Source of the DNA: Erythrobacter rubeus
Lineage (GTDB): Bacteria > Pseudomonadota > Alphaproteobacteria > Sphingomonadales > Sphingomonadaceae
Length of the DNA: 64,000 nucleotides
Assembly (NCBI RefSeq): GCF_014705715.1
Contig: NZ_JACXLC010000001.1
Location: forward strand, 2,231,860-2,295,859
Direction of reading: 5' to 3'
Within the stretch, counting starts at the first letter, position 1, and every line of letters starts with the position of its first letter. Position numbers and translations under genes: made by a program. Below, piece by piece: positions 1-9,571 of this stretch. Below the pieces are notes generated by a model that did not search any database, was not told where the DNA came from, and saw only the letters and a program-made list of their open reading frames with translations.

Positions 1-348
1 AACACCGCGCTGCGCAACAAGATCAAGGCGAAACGATCACAGGAAGTCATGACGATGGACGTCAACGGCGTGAAGATGGCCGGCGATCTGTCGTTCGTGC
101 GCACGCTCGAAATCGAAGGGCTGTCCTTGCAGAACGTACCGCTCGCCTTTGCCGATGCCCCGGCATTCGAAGCGCTTGGACTTAAGGACCAGCCTGTCCT
201 TTCGCTTGGCATGCAACACCTCAAGATGTTCGACCGCGTGGCGATCGATTTTGCCAGCCAGCGCATTCTGTTTGACGTGCCGCGCGATGTGGCCCGCGCG
301 CTCAGGCGTGTAAACCAGTCGAATTATTACAGCCCGATGCGGCGGTAA
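1..348 (+). CDS. Retropepsin-like aspartyl protease family protein, C-terminal part
   Basis: The reading frame is open from base 1, so this is the C-terminal 115 residues of a gene that starts outside the window. The first visible residues (NTALRNKI) and the following pattern of short beta-strand-like segments (DLSFVRTLEIEGLSLQNVPLAF, then LSLGMQHLKMFDRVAIDF) match the second half of bacterial pepsin/retropepsin-like domains, where a second lobe follows a conserved small-residue turn. The catalytic Asp-Thr/Ser-Gly is not in the visible part, so activity cannot be judged. It ends in the hydrophilic tail NYYSPMRR. The family call rests on overall pattern memory rather than on a diagnostic motif. 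The next gene starts 86 bases downstream on the same strand. Confidence 0.6.
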   Translation, partial: NTALRNKIKAKRSQEVMTMDVNGVKMAGDLSFVRTLEIEGLSLQNVPLAFADAPAFEALGLKDQPVLSLGMQHLKMFDRVAIDFASQRILFDVPRDVARALRRVNQSNYYSPMRR

Positions 349-434
349 GAGCGCGAAGCAGGGATGCGCCGGGCTCCGGCCTGATCCGCGCTGCCTTGCC
401 GAACCGGTAAAGCGCGCCCACATGTGCGAGCGCA

Positions 435-2270
435 ATGCCGCCCGATACCGCCACAACCGACAGACCCACGAGCCCGCCCGAGGCCGAAGGCTGGGCAACG
501 CTCAAGCGGTTCGTTCCCTATCTGTGGCCCAAGGGTAATTGGCCGCTGCGCCGCCGGATCATCGCCGCCATGCTGTTCGTGCTCGCGGCGAAGGGTGTCA
601 CGCTGGCGCTTCCCTTTGCATATAAAGGAGCCGCGGATGCGATGGCCGGGCCGGTCGGAGACGGTGCCTCGGTCGCGCTCGCGCTGGTCGCGGCCTATGG
701 GCTTGGCCGGTTTACGTCGGTGCTGTTCGACAATCTGCGCAACGTCGCGTTCGAGCGGGTTGGGCAGGTCGCAACGCTCAGCCTGGCGCAGGACGTCTTC
801 CACCGGCTCCACCGCCTCAGCCTGCGTTTTCATCTCACCCGGCGCACCGGCGAAGTCACCAAGATTATCGAGCGCGGAACCAAGAGCATCGATTCCATGC
901 TCTATTTCCTGCTGTTCAACATCGCCCCCACTGCTGTCGAACTGATCGCGGTGGGCGTGATCTTCTATCTCAATTTCGGTTGGGAACTGGTCGCAGCGAC
1001 CGCCTTCACCGTTGTCGTCTATATCGCCGTCACCCGCTGGATCACCGAATGGCGGACTAAACTGCGGCGCGAGATGAACGACCTCGACGGGCAAGCCTTG
1101 CACCGCGCGGTCGATTCGCTTCTGAACTTCGAGACGGTCAAATACTTCGGCGCGGAGAAGCGCGAGGAAGAACGCTATTCCGGCGCGGCGAGAGCCTATG
1201 CCGAGGCGGCGATCAAATCCGAAAACTCGCTCGGCCTGCTGAATATCACTCAGTCGCTCATCACCAATACGCTGATGGCAGGCGCAATGGCTTATACGGT
1301 GTGGGGCTGGAGCCGTGGAGATCTGACCGTTGGCGATCTAGTTTTCGTGAACACGTATCTGATGCAGCTGTTCCGCCCGCTCGACCTGCTCGGATGGGTG
1401 TACCGCACCATCCGTCAGGGCCTCGTCGATATGGGCGAGATGTTCCGCCTGATGGACACAGAGATCGAGGTTAAGGACGCGCCCGGCGCACCCGCGCTTT
1501 CCGTACGGGAGCCCCACGTCGCATTCGACAATGTGACCTTTCAGTATGAAGACGGTCGCACGATCCTGAAGGGTTTGAGCTTCGAGGTGCCCGCCGGATC
1601 CTCGCTTGCCATCGTCGGGCCGTCGGGCGCCGGAAAAAGCACCATCGGGCGGCTGCTGTTCCGCTTCTACGATCCGCAGGGCGGGCGCATCCTGATCGAC
1701 GGACAGGACATCGCAGAGGTCCAGCAGGAAAGCGTGCGCGCGGCGATCGGCATCGTTCCGCAGGACAGCGTGCTGTTCAACGACACGCTCGCCTACAACA
1801 TCGCCTACGGCGCGGAAGGCGCAAGCGATGAAGTGGTCGCGCAGGCTGCCAGCGATGCTGCGCTCATGCCGCTGATCGAACGGCTGCCCGATGGGTTCGA
1901 AACCACCGTTGGCGAGCGCGGCCTGAAGTTGTCAGGCGGGGAAAAGCAGCGCGTCGCCATTGCAAGAACACTGGTGAAGAACCCTCCGATCCTGCTGCTG
2001 GACGAGGCGACCAGCGCGCTCGACACCCGGACCGAGCAGGAAATCCTCGGCACTCTGAAACGGCTCGAACAGGGTCGCACCACCATCGCGATCGCGCACC
2101 GTCTATCGACCGTGGCCGATGCCGATAGGATCATCGTGCTCGATGGCGGCGAACTTGCCGAAAGCGGCACGCATGAAGAACTGCTCGCGATGGGCGGGCT
2201 CTACACCGAAATGTGGGCACAGCAGGCCGCCGAGCGCAACAACGATGCGGAGCCCGAAGCGGCGGAGTGA
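435..2270 (+). CDS. Atm1/HMT1-type ABC half-transporter, fused permease and ATPase
   Basis: This is a 611-residue inner-membrane ABC half-transporter that should work as a homodimer. The N-terminal ~330 residues form the type I exporter transmembrane domain. The C-terminal nucleotide-binding domain has Walker A GPSGAGKST (about residue 395), signature LSGGEKQR (about 498) and Walker B ILLLDEATSALD (about 518), followed by the H-loop AHRLST. The internal stretch around NFETVKYFGAEKREEERY is characteristic of the mitochondrial Atm1/bacterial heavy-metal-tolerance subfamily, which exports glutathione-linked sulfur or metal compounds. Substrate is inferred from that subfamily only. No good Shine-Dalgarno precedes the ATG at 435, so the start could be off by a few codons. 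It converges on the M16 peptidase gene with a 27-base gap. Confidence 0.9.
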   Translation: MPPDTATTDRPTSPPEAEGWATLKRFVPYLWPKGNWPLRRRIIAAMLFVLAAKGVTLALPFAYKGAADAMAGPVGDGASVALALVAAYGLGRFTSVLFDNLRNVAFERVGQVATLSLAQDVFHRLHRLSLRFHLTRRTGEVTKIIERGTKSIDSMLYFLLFNIAPTAVELIAVGVIFYLNFGWELVAATAFTVVVYIAVTRWITEWRTKLRREMNDLDGQALHRAVDSLLNFETVKYFGAEKREEERYSGAARAYAEAAIKSENSLGLLNITQSLITNTLMAGAMAYTVWGWSRGDLTVGDLVFVNTYLMQLFRPLDLLGWVYRTIRQGLVDMGEMFRLMDTEIEVKDAPGAPALSVREPHVAFDNVTFQYEDGRTILKGLSFEVPAGSSLAIVGPSGAGKSTIGRLLFRFYDPQGGRILIDGQDIAEVQQESVRAAIGIVPQDSVLFNDTLAYNIAYGAEGASDEVVAQAASDAALMPLIERLPDGFETTVGERGLKLSGGEKQRVAIARTLVKNPPILLLDEATSALDTRTEQEILGTLKRLEQGRTTIAIAHRLSTVADADRIIVLDGGELAESGTHEELLAMGGLYTEMWAQQAAERNNDAEPEAAE

Positions 2271-2297
2271 TCCAACTGTGCCCAGCTTCGGCGCGGA

Positions 2298-5180
2298 TCA
2301 GTCTGCGTCGCTAGTAGCCTCAGCACCGACACTTTCCCGCCGCAGATCAGCCGAGGCGAGGTTTAGCTCATACGCCGGGATCACTTCGACCTCACCGCGC
2401 ACCTTCTGCAGGTCCTCCAGGAATTGCGCCGCATCGCCCACGATGACCACGGTCGCCTTTGCCGGATCGACATAGGTCTGCGCCGCCGCGCTCGCGGCAT
2501 CGGATCCGACCGCCTCCAGCCGATCGGCCAGCTCGATGGCCTCCGCCGGGTCCAGGCCCTGTTGCAGCAGGTTTGCGACGATGCTGTTGAAACCGCCACT
2601 CGTCTCCAGCGCGCGGGCATAGCGTCCTGCCAGATAGAGCCTGCGCTTGGCCAGCAGCTCTTCGCCAAGCGGCTCGCTGCCGAGACGGCCGAATTCATTG
2701 AGCAGGATTTCAGCGACTTCGCCCGCCGTTTCGTTTTTCGTCTGTGCGCTAGCGGTCAGGATCGATTCATCCGCGCGATCGGCGAAGCCCGAATAGGCAC
2801 CGTAGCTGAGCGAGCGCTTGGTCCGGATTTCCTCGAACAGACGCCCGCTCGATCCGCCGCCGAGCACGCTGTTCGCAAGTTCCAGCGGATAGAAATCGGC
2901 ATCGTTGCGCGATGGAGCTCGCACGGCCGCAATGACGGAGGCCTGTCCTGCATCGGGCATGTCGACCACGATCGTGCGCACCGGCTGGCTCTCGCCCGCA
3001 GCTTCGGCCGGCACATCGCCCGCCTCCGTATCGACGCTCCAGTCGCCGAACATGTCTTCGGCAAGGGCGATGGCGGCTTCAGGGTCAATCCCGCCGCTAG
3101 CCACGATCTGCATGGTATCGGGGTGGAAATAGGCTTCGCGGTGGGCGATCAGATCCTCGCGCGTGATCGCCGCGAGCGATTCCGCAGTGCCTTCCGGCTG
3201 AGTGCCATAGGGCGCATCGCCGTACATTGCGACGCGCGCAATGTAGCGCGAAAGACTGCCCGGCTCCTGCATCGACACGCGAAGCCCGCTGGCTGCGCGG
3301 TCCCGTTCGCGCGCAAACTCGTCCTCGGGATAGGTCGCCCCGCGCACAATCCGCGCCGCGAGCGCCCCTGCCTCGTCCATATTCGCGACCGGCGCCGTCA
3401 GGCTGAACACCGTGCCGTCGCTGCCAGCGCCGCCGCCGAAAGACGCACCGAGGCTTTCGAACTTCGCAGCAATCTCCTGTGCATCCATGCCGTCCACGCC
3501 TTTTTCAGCGAGCGAGGCGGCAAGCTGCGCAATCCCTGCCTTCGTCCGCGGATCGGTCTTGCTACCTCCGGGGACCAGCATTGAGATCGTCGCGATCGGC
3601 ACGTCCCCGGTCTGGACCGCGACGACGCGGATATCGTTGGCCAGGCGGGCCTCCACGATCTCGGGCGCGGCAACCTCTGGCGCGGTACCCGGACCGGGCG
3701 GCTGCATACGCTCGCCCTCCGACTTGACCGAACGAATTTCTCCCGTCGCAGGCGGAAGCGTGCGAAACTCCGGCAGCGGAACCGGGTTCGCATATTTCGA
3801 AGGGTCGTCTTCGCCCTGCGTGTACGTGATGCTCACGCGCTTTTGCGGATCGAGATATTTCGCTGCCACGCGCATCACATCCTCCGCCGTCACCTGTGTG
3901 ATCTGACGAAGGCGATAGTCGGCAAAGTCGGGATCGCCCGACGATACGAGCGCCTCGCCAAGCTCGAAAGCCCGCCCGCGCGCGGTTTCGCGGCGGCGCA
4001 GCGTGCCCGAGACGATTTCGCTTTTGGCCTCGGCAAGCTCCTCGTCCGTAATGGGCTCGGTGCGGATACGCTCGATTTCAGCATCGAGCGTCTCGGTCGC
4101 AGGCGCCATCTTGTCGTCTCCGGAAACGACCGCATAGGTCGCGATCTGCCCTGCTTCGCGAAACAGGAGGACGCTTGCGGCAACCTGCACGGCCTGCCCG
4201 CTGCGCACGAGCGCGTTGTCGAGCCGGCTGTTGTCGCCGCGCGAAAGCACCGCCTCGAGCACTTCGAGCGCAGCTGCGTCAGGGTCAGTCGTCGGCGGCG
4301 CTTTCCACACCGCGCCGACAACCGGCAGCGGCACATTGGGCGCAGTCGCGTTGACGGTGCGAGGGCCGGACGCTTCGAGCTCACGTATCTCGATCGCGAT
4401 ATCGACAGGGTTCGCACGCGGCGGGATGTCGCCGAAATAGGTTTCGACCAACGCGCGCAGCCGCTCAAGCTCAAAATTGCCTGCAACGATGAGCGTCGCG
4501 GTATCGGGGCCATAATAGGCTTCATAAAACGCCCGCGCATCATCGAGTGTCGCGCTGTCGAGATCTTCGATCGACCCGATGCCAGGGCGGCGATGCGGCA
4601 TGACGTCATAAGCGTTCTCCGCAATCACGAAGCGCTGCAACCGGCCATAGGGCGGCGCGAGCACGCGCTGGCGCAATTCCTCTTTCACAACGCCGCGCTC
4701 GGTTTCGAACACTTCGTCGTCGACCACGACCTTCGCCATGCGTTCGCGGTGGGTCCACAGCATCGTCTCAAGGTACTCCGCGGGCACCTGCTCGAAATAG
4801 TTGGTGCGATCGATCCAGTTGGACGCGTTGCGTGTGCCGCCAATATCCGCGGTGAGACCGTAGATCATATTGTACGGCATGTTCTCGGTCTTGCGGCTGA
4901 GGATATGCTCGAACAGGTGCGCAAAGCCGCTGCGGCCTTCGGGATCGAGCTTCGACCCGATATCGTACCACAGCGAGGTAGTCACCGTGCTGGTGCTCGC
5001 ATCGGGAATGGCAATAACGCGCAAACCGTTCTTGAGCGTCCACAGCGAATATTCGATTGCGGGGGCGGAAAGCTCCGCATGCTCGCCCGGTCCGTGATCG
5101 TCGGTGCCGTGCCCGGAGGCGGGCGTGGCTGCAACGAAGGCGGCGGCGGCAACGCCGGCCAGCATGGATTTCCTGATCAT
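2298..5180 (-). CDS. Periplasmic M16 (insulinase/pitrilysin) zinc peptidase, two-domain form
   Basis: This 960-residue secreted metallopeptidase carries two tandem M16 units. The start at 5180 gives a clean signal peptide (MIRKSMLAGVAAAAFVAATPASG). The inverted zinc motif HLFEH lies at residues 88-92 in the context GRSGFAHLFEHIL, and a downstream acidic stretch (FETERGVVKEEL) supplies the third ligand region. The second unit, from about residue 540, lacks HxxEH and is the usual inactive partner; FEEIRTKRSLSYGAYSGF is the substrate-binding R/Y loop. The length fits PqqL/YmxG-like proteins of about 950 residues. The likely role is degradation of peptides or signal-peptide fragments in the periplasm. 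The frame extends 32 codons upstream, but that extension would spoil the signal peptide. Confidence 0.9.
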   Translation of the reverse strand: MIRKSMLAGVAAAAFVAATPASGHGTDDHGPGEHAELSAPAIEYSLWTLKNGLRVIAIPDASTSTVTTSLWYDIGSKLDPEGRSGFAHLFEHILSRKTENMPYNMIYGLTADIGGTRNASNWIDRTNYFEQVPAEYLETMLWTHRERMAKVVVDDEVFETERGVVKEELRQRVLAPPYGRLQRFVIAENAYDVMPHRRPGIGSIEDLDSATLDDARAFYEAYYGPDTATLIVAGNFELERLRALVETYFGDIPPRANPVDIAIEIRELEASGPRTVNATAPNVPLPVVGAVWKAPPTTDPDAAALEVLEAVLSRGDNSRLDNALVRSGQAVQVAASVLLFREAGQIATYAVVSGDDKMAPATETLDAEIERIRTEPITDEELAEAKSEIVSGTLRRRETARGRAFELGEALVSSGDPDFADYRLRQITQVTAEDVMRVAAKYLDPQKRVSITYTQGEDDPSKYANPVPLPEFRTLPPATGEIRSVKSEGERMQPPGPGTAPEVAAPEIVEARLANDIRVVAVQTGDVPIATISMLVPGGSKTDPRTKAGIAQLAASLAEKGVDGMDAQEIAAKFESLGASFGGGAGSDGTVFSLTAPVANMDEAGALAARIVRGATYPEDEFARERDRAASGLRVSMQEPGSLSRYIARVAMYGDAPYGTQPEGTAESLAAITREDLIAHREAYFHPDTMQIVASGGIDPEAAIALAEDMFGDWSVDTEAGDVPAEAAGESQPVRTIVVDMPDAGQASVIAAVRAPSRNDADFYPLELANSVLGGGSSGRLFEEIRTKRSLSYGAYSGFADRADESILTASAQTKNETAGEVAEILLNEFGRLGSEPLGEELLAKRRLYLAGRYARALETSGGFNSIVANLLQQGLDPAEAIELADRLEAVGSDAASAAAQTYVDPAKATVVIVGDAAQFLEDLQKVRGEVEVIPAYELNLASADLRRESVGAEATSDAD

Positions 5181-5279
5181 GGTATTCAGTCCCCGGTTCA
5201 AATTCGCAGCCCGCACTAAAGCGATCCGGCGAGCTTTCCTCAAGAACTTATGCCCGCGCGCCCTGCCAAGCGCCAAGAT

Positions 5280-5672
5280 TCATCGACGCGCGTCGTCGCG
5301 GCGCTTTTTGAGGGCTACCATCGCTGCGCCGCGCCGTTCCCACGGAACAAAGAGATGGTCGTGGTGGAGGCCCGCGATCACGTTGCAGGCTATTCCTTCC
5401 TGCGCGAGCGCTTGGGAAACCGCGGCGGTCAGGCCCACACCTTCTACGTCGGAATGAACCTGCAGAGTAATGCGGGCGAATATCGGCCGATGATCGCCCG
5501 CTGCGGCGGGAATGATCGCGCAGAGCCCCTCCGTCTCCCGTATCACCGCGAAGGCGTCTGCTGGCAATGCTTCGTCTGCCGCCAGCGCTCGGAATGCCCA
5601 ACCGTGATCCTCGCACAGTTCCGGCTTCAGGCCCGCCAGCATATCCGCAAGATTGCTGACAAGCCGGACCAT
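5280..5672 (-). CDS. ACT-domain protein of the DUF2241/COG3602 type
   Basis: This is a 130-residue cytoplasmic protein. It resembles the small tandem-ACT family in which an N-terminal LAGLKPEL segment is followed by a beta-rich ligand-binding domain (FAVIRETEGLCAIIP, then a second ACT-like ITLQVHSDVEGVGLTAAVSQAL). The C-terminal part HHDHLFVPWERRGAAMVAL is typical of the family. ACT domains usually sense amino acids, but no ligand is known for this group. Its ATG at 5672 overlaps the hslU stop codon (TGATG), so it is probably translationally coupled to hslU and is the last gene of the bamE-hslV-hslU run. A shifted ORF covering 5248-5742 is a shadow of this gene. Confidence 0.8.
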   Translation of the reverse strand: MVRLVSNLADMLAGLKPELCEDHGWAFRALAADEALPADAFAVIRETEGLCAIIPAAAGDHRPIFARITLQVHSDVEGVGLTAAVSQALAQEGIACNVIAGLHHDHLFVPWERRGAAMVALKKRRDDARR

Positions 5673-6973
5673 CAGAGGATGTATTTGGAGAGGTCGGTGT
5701 TGCCCGCCAGCGTATCGAGCCGCTCGCGCACATAGGCCGCATCGATCGTGATCGTTTCGCCGGTGTGCTCTTCGGCCTCGAAACTGATGTCCTCGATCAG
5801 TTTTTCCATGACGGTCTGCAAACGGCGGGCGCCGATATTCTCAACGTTTTCGTTCACCGTCGCCGCGATCTTGGCGACTTCCTGAACGGAATCTTCGGTG
5901 AAGACGAGCTCGACTTTCTCCGTGCCGATCAGCGCGCGATATTGCTCGACCAGATTGGCGCGCGTTTCGGAAAGGATGCGCACGAAATCCTCTTCGGTGA
6001 GAGCGCGCAGCTCGACCCGGATCGGCAGGCGGCCTTGCAATTCGGGCAGCATGTCCGAAGGCTTGGCGACATGGAACGCGCCGCTCGCGATGAAGAGCAC
6101 GTGGTCGGTTTTCATCGGGCCATACTTGGTCGAAACCGTGGTCCCCTCGATCAGTGGCAGCAGGTCGCGCTGCACGCCTTCGCGGCTGACCGAGCCGCCG
6201 CGCACATCGCTCACAGCGATCTTGTCGATCTCGTCGAGGAAAACGATCCCGTTAGTTTCGGCATTGGCGAGCGCAACGCGCGCAACGTCATCCTGATCCA
6301 TGCGCTTTTCCGCTTCTTCGTCGACCAGCTTGTCCCACGCATCGGGCACGCGCAGCTTGCGACGCTTGGTCGGGGCCTTGCCCATCGCCTTGCCCAGCAT
6401 GTCGGAAAGGTCGATCATGCCCATATTGCCGCCCGCGCCGCCCATATCGAACGGCATCGAGGGGGCTTCGGTCACTTCGATCTCGACCTCGGTATCGTTC
6501 ATCGAGTTGTCGGTGATCCGCTGGCGGAAGCTTTCGCGCGTGGCCTCGCTGGCGTTCTGGCCCACAAGCGCATCGAGCAGCCGCTCCATGGCTGCCTCAC
6601 TCGCCGCTTCGCGCACAGCCTCACGGCGGCGATCCTTTTCCAGCCGGATCGCTTCTTCGACGAGGTCACGGGCGATCTGTTCGACATCGCGGCCGACATA
6701 GCCGACTTCCGTAAACTTGGTCGCTTCGATCTTCACGAAAGGCGCTTCGGCCAGCTTGGCAAGGCGGCGGCTGATTTCGGTTTTGCCGCAGCCGGTCGGG
6801 CCGATCATGAGGATGTTTTTCGGCGTAACTTCATCGCGCAGATCCGCGCCAAGCCGTTGGCGACGCCAGCGGTTGCGCAGCGCCACGGCAACCGCGCGCT
6901 TGGCATCCTTCTGCCCGATAATGTGCTCGTCGAGGGCGGCGACAATCGCCTTGGGAGTGAGGTTGTCGGTCAT
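5672..6973 (-). CDS. hslU: ATP-dependent protease ATPase subunit HslU (ClpY)
   Basis: This 433-residue AAA+ unfoldase caps the HslV peptidase to form the cytoplasmic HslUV protease. The N-terminus ([17 protein letters not shown]) is the family signature. Walker A GPTGCGKT is at about 58-65, Walker B IVFLDEID at about 245, and the [25 protein letters not shown] block contains sensor 1 and the arginine region. The C-terminus DLSKYIL is the conserved tail that inserts into HslV. The middle I-domain (about 110-230) is of normal size. It lies 62 bases downstream of hslV on the same strand and should be co-transcribed from the heat-shock-like promoter in front of hslV. Confidence 0.98.
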   Translation of the reverse strand: MTDNLTPKAIVAALDEHIIGQKDAKRAVAVALRNRWRRQRLGADLRDEVTPKNILMIGPTGCGKTEISRRLAKLAEAPFVKIEATKFTEVGYVGRDVEQIARDLVEEAIRLEKDRRREAVREAASEAAMERLLDALVGQNASEATRESFRQRITDNSMNDTEVEIEVTEAPSMPFDMGGAGGNMGMIDLSDMLGKAMGKAPTKRRKLRVPDAWDKLVDEEAEKRMDQDDVARVALANAETNGIVFLDEIDKIAVSDVRGGSVSREGVQRDLLPLIEGTTVSTKYGPMKTDHVLFIASGAFHVAKPSDMLPELQGRLPIRVELRALTEEDFVRILSETRANLVEQYRALIGTEKVELVFTEDSVQEVAKIAATVNENVENIGARRLQTVMEKLIEDISFEAEEHTGETITIDAAYVRERLDTLAGNTDLSKYIL

Positions 6974-7035
6974 GTAATCCTGAAATTCTGGAAGGGCTGG
7001 GTTTGGGCCTGATTCTGGGACGCGCGGACGTGCGC

Positions 7036-7596
7036 TCAGACGGTTTCGAGCGTGACGTTGCCGTTGGTGAAAACGCAGATGTCCGAAGCGACGCCCATCG
7101 CCTTGCGCGCGATCTGTTCTGCATCGTCTTCATATTGCGCGAGTGCGCGGGCAGCGGCGAGTGCGTAATTGCCGCCCGATCCGATCGCTGCGATACCGCC
7201 TTCGGGTTCGAGCACGTCGCCATTGCCCGTCAGCACGAGCAGGCTTTCGCTGTCAGCGACGATCATCAACGCTTCGAGATTGCGCAGATACTTGTCGGTC
7301 CGCCAATCCTTGGCGAGCTCGACAGCAGCGCGCATCAATTGGCCGGAATATTGCTCAAGCTTCGCCTCGAGCCGCTCGAACAAGGTGAAGGCATCGGCTG
7401 TCGCTCCGGCAAAACCGGCGACGACTTTGCCGCCTTCGCCGATCCGGCGCACCTTGCGCGCATTCGGCTTCATCACGGTGTTGCCCATGGAAACCTGACC
7501 ATCGCCCGCAATCACGGTCTTGTCGCCGCGCTTCACGCCGACAATGGTGGTGCCGTGCCACTGGGTAAGGCCGTGGCTCGCCGTGTCATTCGTCAT
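7036..7596 (-). CDS. hslV: ATP-dependent protease peptidase subunit HslV (ClpQ)
   Basis: This 186-residue threonine peptidase forms the proteolytic chamber of HslUV. The mature N-terminus is the Thr of TTIVGVKRG (Thr16), so a 15-residue prosequence precedes it, as in other alphaproteobacterial HslV and unlike the E. coli protein, which has only the initiator Met. [13 protein letters not shown] and [20 protein letters not shown] are conserved core motifs. There is no Shine-Dalgarno before the ATG at 7596. A sigma-32-like promoter ends only 9 bases upstream, so the mRNA may be leaderless. hslU follows after 62 bases. Confidence 0.98.
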   Translation of the reverse strand: MTNDTASHGLTQWHGTTIVGVKRGDKTVIAGDGQVSMGNTVMKPNARKVRRIGEGGKVVAGFAGATADAFTLFERLEAKLEQYSGQLMRAAVELAKDWRTDKYLRNLEALMIVADSESLLVLTGNGDVLEPEGGIAAIGSGGNYALAAARALAQYEDDAEQIARKAMGVASDICVFTNGNVTLETV

Positions 7597-7604
7597 GGCG
7601 AGCG

Positions 7605-7632
7605 ATATGGGCGCTGGATCGACCGCGTCAAG
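7605..7632 (-). promoter_or_regulatory. RpoH (sigma-32)-type heat-shock promoter of hslVU
   Basis: On the minus strand the -35 element is CTTGAC (7627-7632) and the -10 element CCCATAT (7605-7611), 15 bases apart. This is close to the sigma-32 consensus CTTGAA - 13 to 17 - CCCCATNT. It sits in the 44-base gap between bamE and hslV, exactly where a heat-shock promoter for hslVU would be expected. The predicted transcription start (about 7597-7599) falls within three bases of the hslV ATG. Confidence 0.7.
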
Positions 7633-7640
7633 CAGGCGGC

Positions 7641-8132
7641 TTACTGGCCGCCAGGGCCTGGGCCTCCGCCACTGCCAACCTGGCCGATATTGCCGAACAG
7701 GTCTTCGAGGAAGCCGCGCTCCCGCCCAAGGGTCGGCGTCTTGTCGCCGTCGGGCTGCAGGAACACGACATCGGCGATCCCGCTATTGTCGACAGTCGCG
7801 ACATTGCCCGCCTCATCGAACTGCACTGCGAGCACAGTATGGGTCCGAATGCGCGGGCGCACGAATGGCCGGCGTCCGGTGACGCTGGACACGTAATACC
7901 AGGTCGGCTCGCCATACTGGCTGGTGAAGGTCGGGCGGCCAAGCGTCCCTTCGACGGAGCGCTGATTGTCGATGCCCGGCTGGATCGACTGGACCAGAAG
8001 CGGATCGACAACGTAGCCGCGCGATTCGCGGATCGAAGAGCACGCCCCGAGCGCCAGCACCGCGCCCGCGAGCAAGGCGGCTTTTGCGCCGCGCCCTGTT
8101 ACCCAGTCAAAACCTCGAATTCGTTGAGCCAT
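7641..8132 (-). CDS. bamE: Outer-membrane assembly lipoprotein BamE (SmpA/OmlA)
   Basis: This 163-residue lipoprotein is a likely component of the BAM complex that inserts beta-barrel proteins into the outer membrane. It has a lipobox LGAC with the lipidated Cys at position 31, preceded by a hydrophobic stretch. The BamE core follows: the [21 protein letters not shown] helix-turn region, then [10 protein letters not shown] and [15 protein letters not shown]. After the core there is a family-typical alphaproteobacterial tail with a glycine/proline-rich end ([11 protein letters not shown]). It is transcribed divergently from the CBP3-like gene across a 276-base spacer and lies upstream of hslVU on the same strand. 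Confidence 0.9.
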   Translation of the reverse strand: MAQRIRGFDWVTGRGAKAALLAGAVLALGACSSIRESRGYVVDPLLVQSIQPGIDNQRSVEGTLGRPTFTSQYGEPTWYYVSSVTGRRPFVRPRIRTHTVLAVQFDEAGNVATVDNSGIADVVFLQPDGDKTPTLGRERGFLEDLFGNIGQVGSGGGPGPGGQ

Positions 8133-8408
8133 CGTCCCGGTCAGTTCCTGTCTGCTCTGTCATTGCCGCGCGGGGGCGGCTTCCTATATCTGTTTGAAAT
8201 GCCCTTAAGGCGAAGCCTGCGGCCTTGCAATGTTCGCGGGCGAGCCGGATTGGGATGAAGCGGTTGAATTGCGCCTGAATACGGTCACGGCGAGTGCATT
8301 CTCGCCGCATATGCGGAACGACCGCCTGCATTCCGGGTTGGCGAGACTGAAGCTATTTGTCCGCGCGCCTCCTTCGATTGCGCGCCAGAATGAAAGAAAT
8401 TGCCCTCG

Positions 8409-8936
8409 ATGTCCTTCTTTTCCCGCATGCTTGGCACCGCCCCCGATCCGCGCGAAGGCGTGCGCCCGCTGTGGCACCGCGTGATCGAGCTGGCGCGTGA
8501 GCCTTCTTTCTACAGCGATTGCCAGGTCGCCGACACGGTTGCAGGCCGCTTCGACCTCATCACCGCGATCCTGTGCACGGTCATGGTGCGGGTCGAGGCA
8601 TCCGACATGCGGGCCGAAAGCGCGCTCCTCGCGGAGCTGTTCGTCGAGGACATGGACGGGCAATTGCGCGAACTCGGCATCAATGATGTCGTCGTCGGCA
8701 AGCATGTCGGCAAGCTGATGAGCGTGCTTGGCGGCAGGCTCGGCGCATATCGCAGCGCGCTCACCGAAAACGACCGCGAAAAGCTGGAAGCTGCGATTGG
8801 CCGCAACGTGACTTTTGCCGACGGAGCCGATGAGCCCGCCGCCGCTCAGTGCGTCGCGGGCAAGCTGCTCGCTTTGTCGGAGCGGCTCGGCGGATACAGC
8901 GACGAGGAAATGCTGAAAGCGAGCGGTATCTGGTGA
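8409..8936 (+). CDS. Ubiquinol-cytochrome c chaperone, CBP3/UQCC1 type
   Basis: This 175-residue protein belongs to the ubiquinol-cyt c chaperone family, which in mitochondria (Cbp3) assists cytochrome b synthesis and bc1 complex assembly. Evidence is the N-terminus FFSRMLG, the core LWHRVIELAREPSFYSDCQVADTV..RFDLI and the FVEDMDGQLRELGINDVVVGK block, which is the family's most conserved part. I chose ATG 8409 over the TTG nine bases upstream because MSFFSRML is the usual N-terminus. Its stop codon overlaps the next start (TGATG), so it is coupled to the DUF177 gene, a common arrangement in alphaproteobacteria. Confidence 0.9.
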   Translation: MSFFSRMLGTAPDPREGVRPLWHRVIELAREPSFYSDCQVADTVAGRFDLITAILCTVMVRVEASDMRAESALLAELFVEDMDGQLRELGINDVVVGKHVGKLMSVLGGRLGAYRSALTENDREKLEAAIGRNVTFADGADEPAAAQCVAGKLLALSERLGGYSDEEMLKASGIW

Positions 8937-9454
8937 TGTCTGACGAGCTGTCGCACTTCGTCAAGGCGCGCCCCCTGCCCGCCGATCCGGTGGTCATCAC
9001 GGCCGATGACGCCGCTCGCGCTGCGCTAGCAGAGCGGTTCGGCCTCGCTTCGGTGGAGCGGCTCCACGCGGAAATCCAGCTTGAGGACAAGGGCAAGGCG
9101 GTGCGCGCGACCGGCCTCGTCACCGCCGACATCATGCAGACCTGCGCCGTCTCGCTCGAAGATTTCCCCGTGTCGATTTCGGAGCCGCTCGACCTGCGCT
9201 TCGTCCCCGAAGGCAGTCTGCACTATGAAGAGGGCGAGGAAATCGAGCTCGAAGCCGACGATTGCGACGAGATCGAATATGAAGGCGACATGTTCGACCT
9301 GGGCGAAGCGGTCGCGCAGACACTCGGCCTCGCCATCGATCCTTACGCGGAAGGCCCCAATGCCGACGCCGCGCGCGAGGAAGCGGGTATTGTCGAAGAG
9401 GGCCAGCAGGATGGCCCTCTGGCGGACGCACTGGCGCCGCTGAAGAAGGGTTGA
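8936..9454 (+). CDS. YceD/DUF177 family protein (23S rRNA accumulation)
   Basis: This 172-residue acidic protein belongs to the DUF177/YceD family. In other organisms members are needed for normal 23S rRNA accumulation and are usually followed by rpmF or plsX. Motifs seen are RLHAEIQLEDKGKAVRATGLVTADIMQTCAVSLEDFP, carrying the conserved Cys, and the acidic loop EGEEIELEADDCDEIEYEGDM followed by FDLGEAVAQTLGLAIDPYAE. The ATG at 8936 overlaps the preceding stop. No rpmF or plsX follows here; an AT-richer secreted-protein gene lies downstream instead. Confidence 0.9.
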   Translation: MSDELSHFVKARPLPADPVVITADDAARAALAERFGLASVERLHAEIQLEDKGKAVRATGLVTADIMQTCAVSLEDFPVSISEPLDLRFVPEGSLHYEEGEEIELEADDCDEIEYEGDMFDLGEAVAQTLGLAIDPYAEGPNADAAREEAGIVEEGQQDGPLADALAPLKKG

Positions 9455-9571
9455 GCGCCCAGGCTGACCACCTGCCGAGCAATTGGCCGAGCGTGGCTGC
9501 ACTCCAATGACTTTAAGTTACCGTTAAGGCTTTCAAGTTCAGTCTGCGAGTATCTTCAGTGTGCCACGGGT

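Noticed and set aside
3843..5219. 458-codon plus-strand ORF opposite the M16 peptidase
   Set aside because: Antisense shadow of a protein with intact HxxEH and signal peptide.
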